Positions 7,084 to 8,100 of a stretch of DNA of 8,100 nucleotides are shown here, piece by piece. The stretch is from Bacteroidota bacterium (lineage in GTDB: Bacteria > Bacteroidota > Rhodothermia > Rhodothermales > Bin80). Location: assembly GCA_026702635.1 (NCBI GenBank), contig JAPPBZ010000044.1, positions 1-8,100 on the forward strand, written 5' to 3'. Every line of letters starts with the position of its first letter. Position 1 is the first letter of the stretch. The translations under genes were made by a program, and so were the position numbers. The notes beneath the pieces were generated by a model, which did not search any database, was not told the origin of the DNA, and was given only the letters and a program-made list of their open reading frames with translations.

Positions 7084-7126
7084 ACAAAATTGACCCCTTA
7101 CTACAGGAAAATTCCTAAATTGTTTG
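7072..7126. repeat. Direct repeat, copy B (upstream of propeller gene and of aminopeptidase gene)
   Basis: These 55 bases match 5516-5571 in the same orientation. Copy B sits 73 bases upstream of the chosen propeller start (minus) and 59 bases upstream of the aminopeptidase start (plus), so it probably forms part of a divergent control region. On the plus strand it has TTGACC at 7090-7095 and TAAATT at 7115-7120. The 19-base gap between them is longer than the usual sigma-70 spacing, so I do not call a promoter. Confidence 0.85.
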
Positions 7127-7185
7127 TCTGCTGAGTCGTCAGGCGAAGCGAGTCAAAAGAAGTCCTCCATATTCATTCGTGTCCC

Positions 7186-8100
7186 ATGTTTGAAGCTGAT
7201 GTATTTTCTGAACGTCGTCGTGAACTGGTGAAGTCTTTGGGGAGTGGGATCGCGCTCTTGCCCGGGCATGTGGACAGCCCAATGAATTATGCGGATAATA
7301 TCTATCCCTTCCGACAGGACAGTACCTTTCTGTATTACGTCGGGATTCATAGACCAGGGCTTTTCGCTGTGATTGATGTAGATGAGAATCAGACAACAAT
7401 TTTCGGCAAAGAGCCTACAGTAGATGATGTGATTTGGTCTGGCTCCCAGCCGGGTTTAGAAGAATTAAGAGAGCTCTGCGGTGCGGATCATGTGTATGAA
7501 ATATCTGATCTGGCAGAAGTCCTCTCTGGAGCCATTGCCCAAAAACGGGATTTACACTATTTGCCGCCATACCGAGCAGAAATCAATCGTGGATTGGAGA
7601 AGCTCATGGGGTTAGAGCCGGAGCAATCCAAAGGAGGGCATTCAGAAGAACTTATCCGGGCCATTGTTGCACAGCGGTCAGTCAAAGAGCCCCGGGAATT
7701 GGCAGAAATTGAGGCGGCGCTGGCGGTTACGCAACAGATGTACCGTGCTGCAATGCAGGCGGTTCAGGCAGGAAAGTACGAACGTGAGCTTGCTGGTCTT
7801 GTCGAAGGAATTGCAATCAGTGGCGGGGGGCGTCTTGCCTATCCATGTATCTTGACGAAGCATGGACAGGTTTTGCATAATCACCACTATCATCGCCGTT
7901 TAGAACTTGGCGATCTGGTTGTTCAGGACAGTGGGGCCGCAACTGTTTCGGGGTATGCAAGTGACATCACAAGGACGTATCCGGTTGGAGGTACGTTTTC
8001 TTCTCGTCAACGTGAGATTTATCAGGCCGTCCTGGATTCATTGATCGCGGCATTGTCAAGTATTCAACCAGGTCTTCCATTCCAGGCTAGTCATTTGGTG
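7186..8100 (+). CDS. Xaa-Pro aminopeptidase (M24B), 3' end outside the window
   Basis: The ATG at 7186 opens 305 codons with no stop to the window edge. An in-frame TGA at 7132-7134 and no start codon between them fix the start. No clear Shine-Dalgarno sequence is present. Residues 1 to about 150 form the aminopeptidase P N-terminal domain; the opening MFEADVFSERR, then SPMNYADN and YPFRQDSTFLYYVG, is characteristic of Bacteroidota-type enzymes. The M24 pita-bread domain follows from about residue 165, with LHNHHY at 230-235 and the first metal-binding pair D248 (DSGA) and D260 (SDITRT). The remaining His and Glu ligands must lie beyond the window. The enzyme removes an N-terminal residue preceding proline, using two divalent metals (usually Mn). 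No signal peptide is visible, so it is probably cytoplasmic. It is divergent from the propeller gene, with copy B of the repeat between them. Confidence 0.92.
   Translation, partial: MFEADVFSERRRELVKSLGSGIALLPGHVDSPMNYADNIYPFRQDSTFLYYVGIHRPGLFAVIDVDENQTTIFGKEPTVDDVIWSGSQPGLEELRELCGADHVYEISDLAEVLSGAIAQKRDLHYLPPYRAEINRGLEKLMGLEPEQSKGGHSEELIRAIVAQRSVKEPRELAEIEAALAVTQQMYRAAMQAVQAGKYERELAGLVEGIAISGGGRLAYPCILTKHGQVLHNHHYHRRLELGDLVVQDSGAATVSGYASDITRTYPVGGTFSSRQREIYQAVLDSLIAALSSIQPGLPFQASHLV

Noticed and set aside
7090..7120. Sigma-70-like promoter (TTGACC ... TAAATT) for the aminopeptidase gene
   Set aside because: The spacing is longer than usual, and the match in copy A is weaker (TTGATC), so it is not reliable enough to annotate.
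7139..7399. Minus-strand frames opposite the aminopeptidase N-terminus
   Set aside because: The plus strand has strong family motifs throughout, so these are shadow frames.

Overview
The window reads as a chromosomal segment from an FCB-group bacterium, most likely the Rhodothermota/Balneolota side of Bacteroidota-like lineages. The support is indirect: two lipoproteins of the 6-bladed beta-propeller type with the GGRGxxPGEF signature, a Bacteroidota-style Xaa-Pro aminopeptidase N-terminus, mostly absent Shine-Dalgarno sequences, and a roughly balanced base composition. Gemmatimonadota-like lineages also carry such propeller lipoproteins, so the phylum call is moderate.

Layout, left to right. 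Bases 1-966 (minus) hold a beta-propeller lipoprotein that runs off the left edge. Bases 967-1711 hold no gene I can support. Bases 1712-2038 (plus) are the C-terminal quarter of a galactokinase, a remnant whose stop codon overlaps (ATGA) the start of the next gene. Bases 2035-5064 (plus) encode a 1009-residue three-domain protein: an APH/hydroxylysine-kinase-like kinase, an M23 (LytM) metallopeptidase domain and a class III PLP enzyme most like the ethanolamine-phosphate/phosphohydroxylysine phospho-lyases. Bases 5054-5527 (minus) encode an FKBP-type peptidyl-prolyl isomerase lipoprotein, convergent with the fusion gene and overlapping its last 11 bases. Bases 5889-6998 (minus) encode a second, clearly AT-richer beta-propeller lipoprotein. 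Bases 7186-8100 (plus) are the first 305 codons of a Xaa-Pro aminopeptidase (M24B) that runs off the right edge.

The most informative structural signal is a direct repeat of about 56 bases. One copy (5516-5571) covers the start codon and upstream region of the FKBP gene. The other (7072-7126) lies upstream of the AT-rich propeller gene and just before the aminopeptidase gene. Together they bracket the AT-rich gene and a noncoding stretch with a C-run/G-run hairpin. This fits a late insertion or duplication between an ancestral FKBP gene and the aminopeptidase gene, with capture of the FKBP 5' region by the incoming lipoprotein gene.

The kinase and phospho-lyase domains of the fusion form a plausible two-step pathway: phosphorylate a hydroxylated amine, then eliminate phosphate and ammonia. 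The M23 domain between them is unexpected because the protein has no visible export signal. The lipoproteins and the FKBP belong to the cell envelope, and the aminopeptidase is probably cytoplasmic peptide turnover. I see no tRNA, rRNA, CRISPR array or intact transposase.
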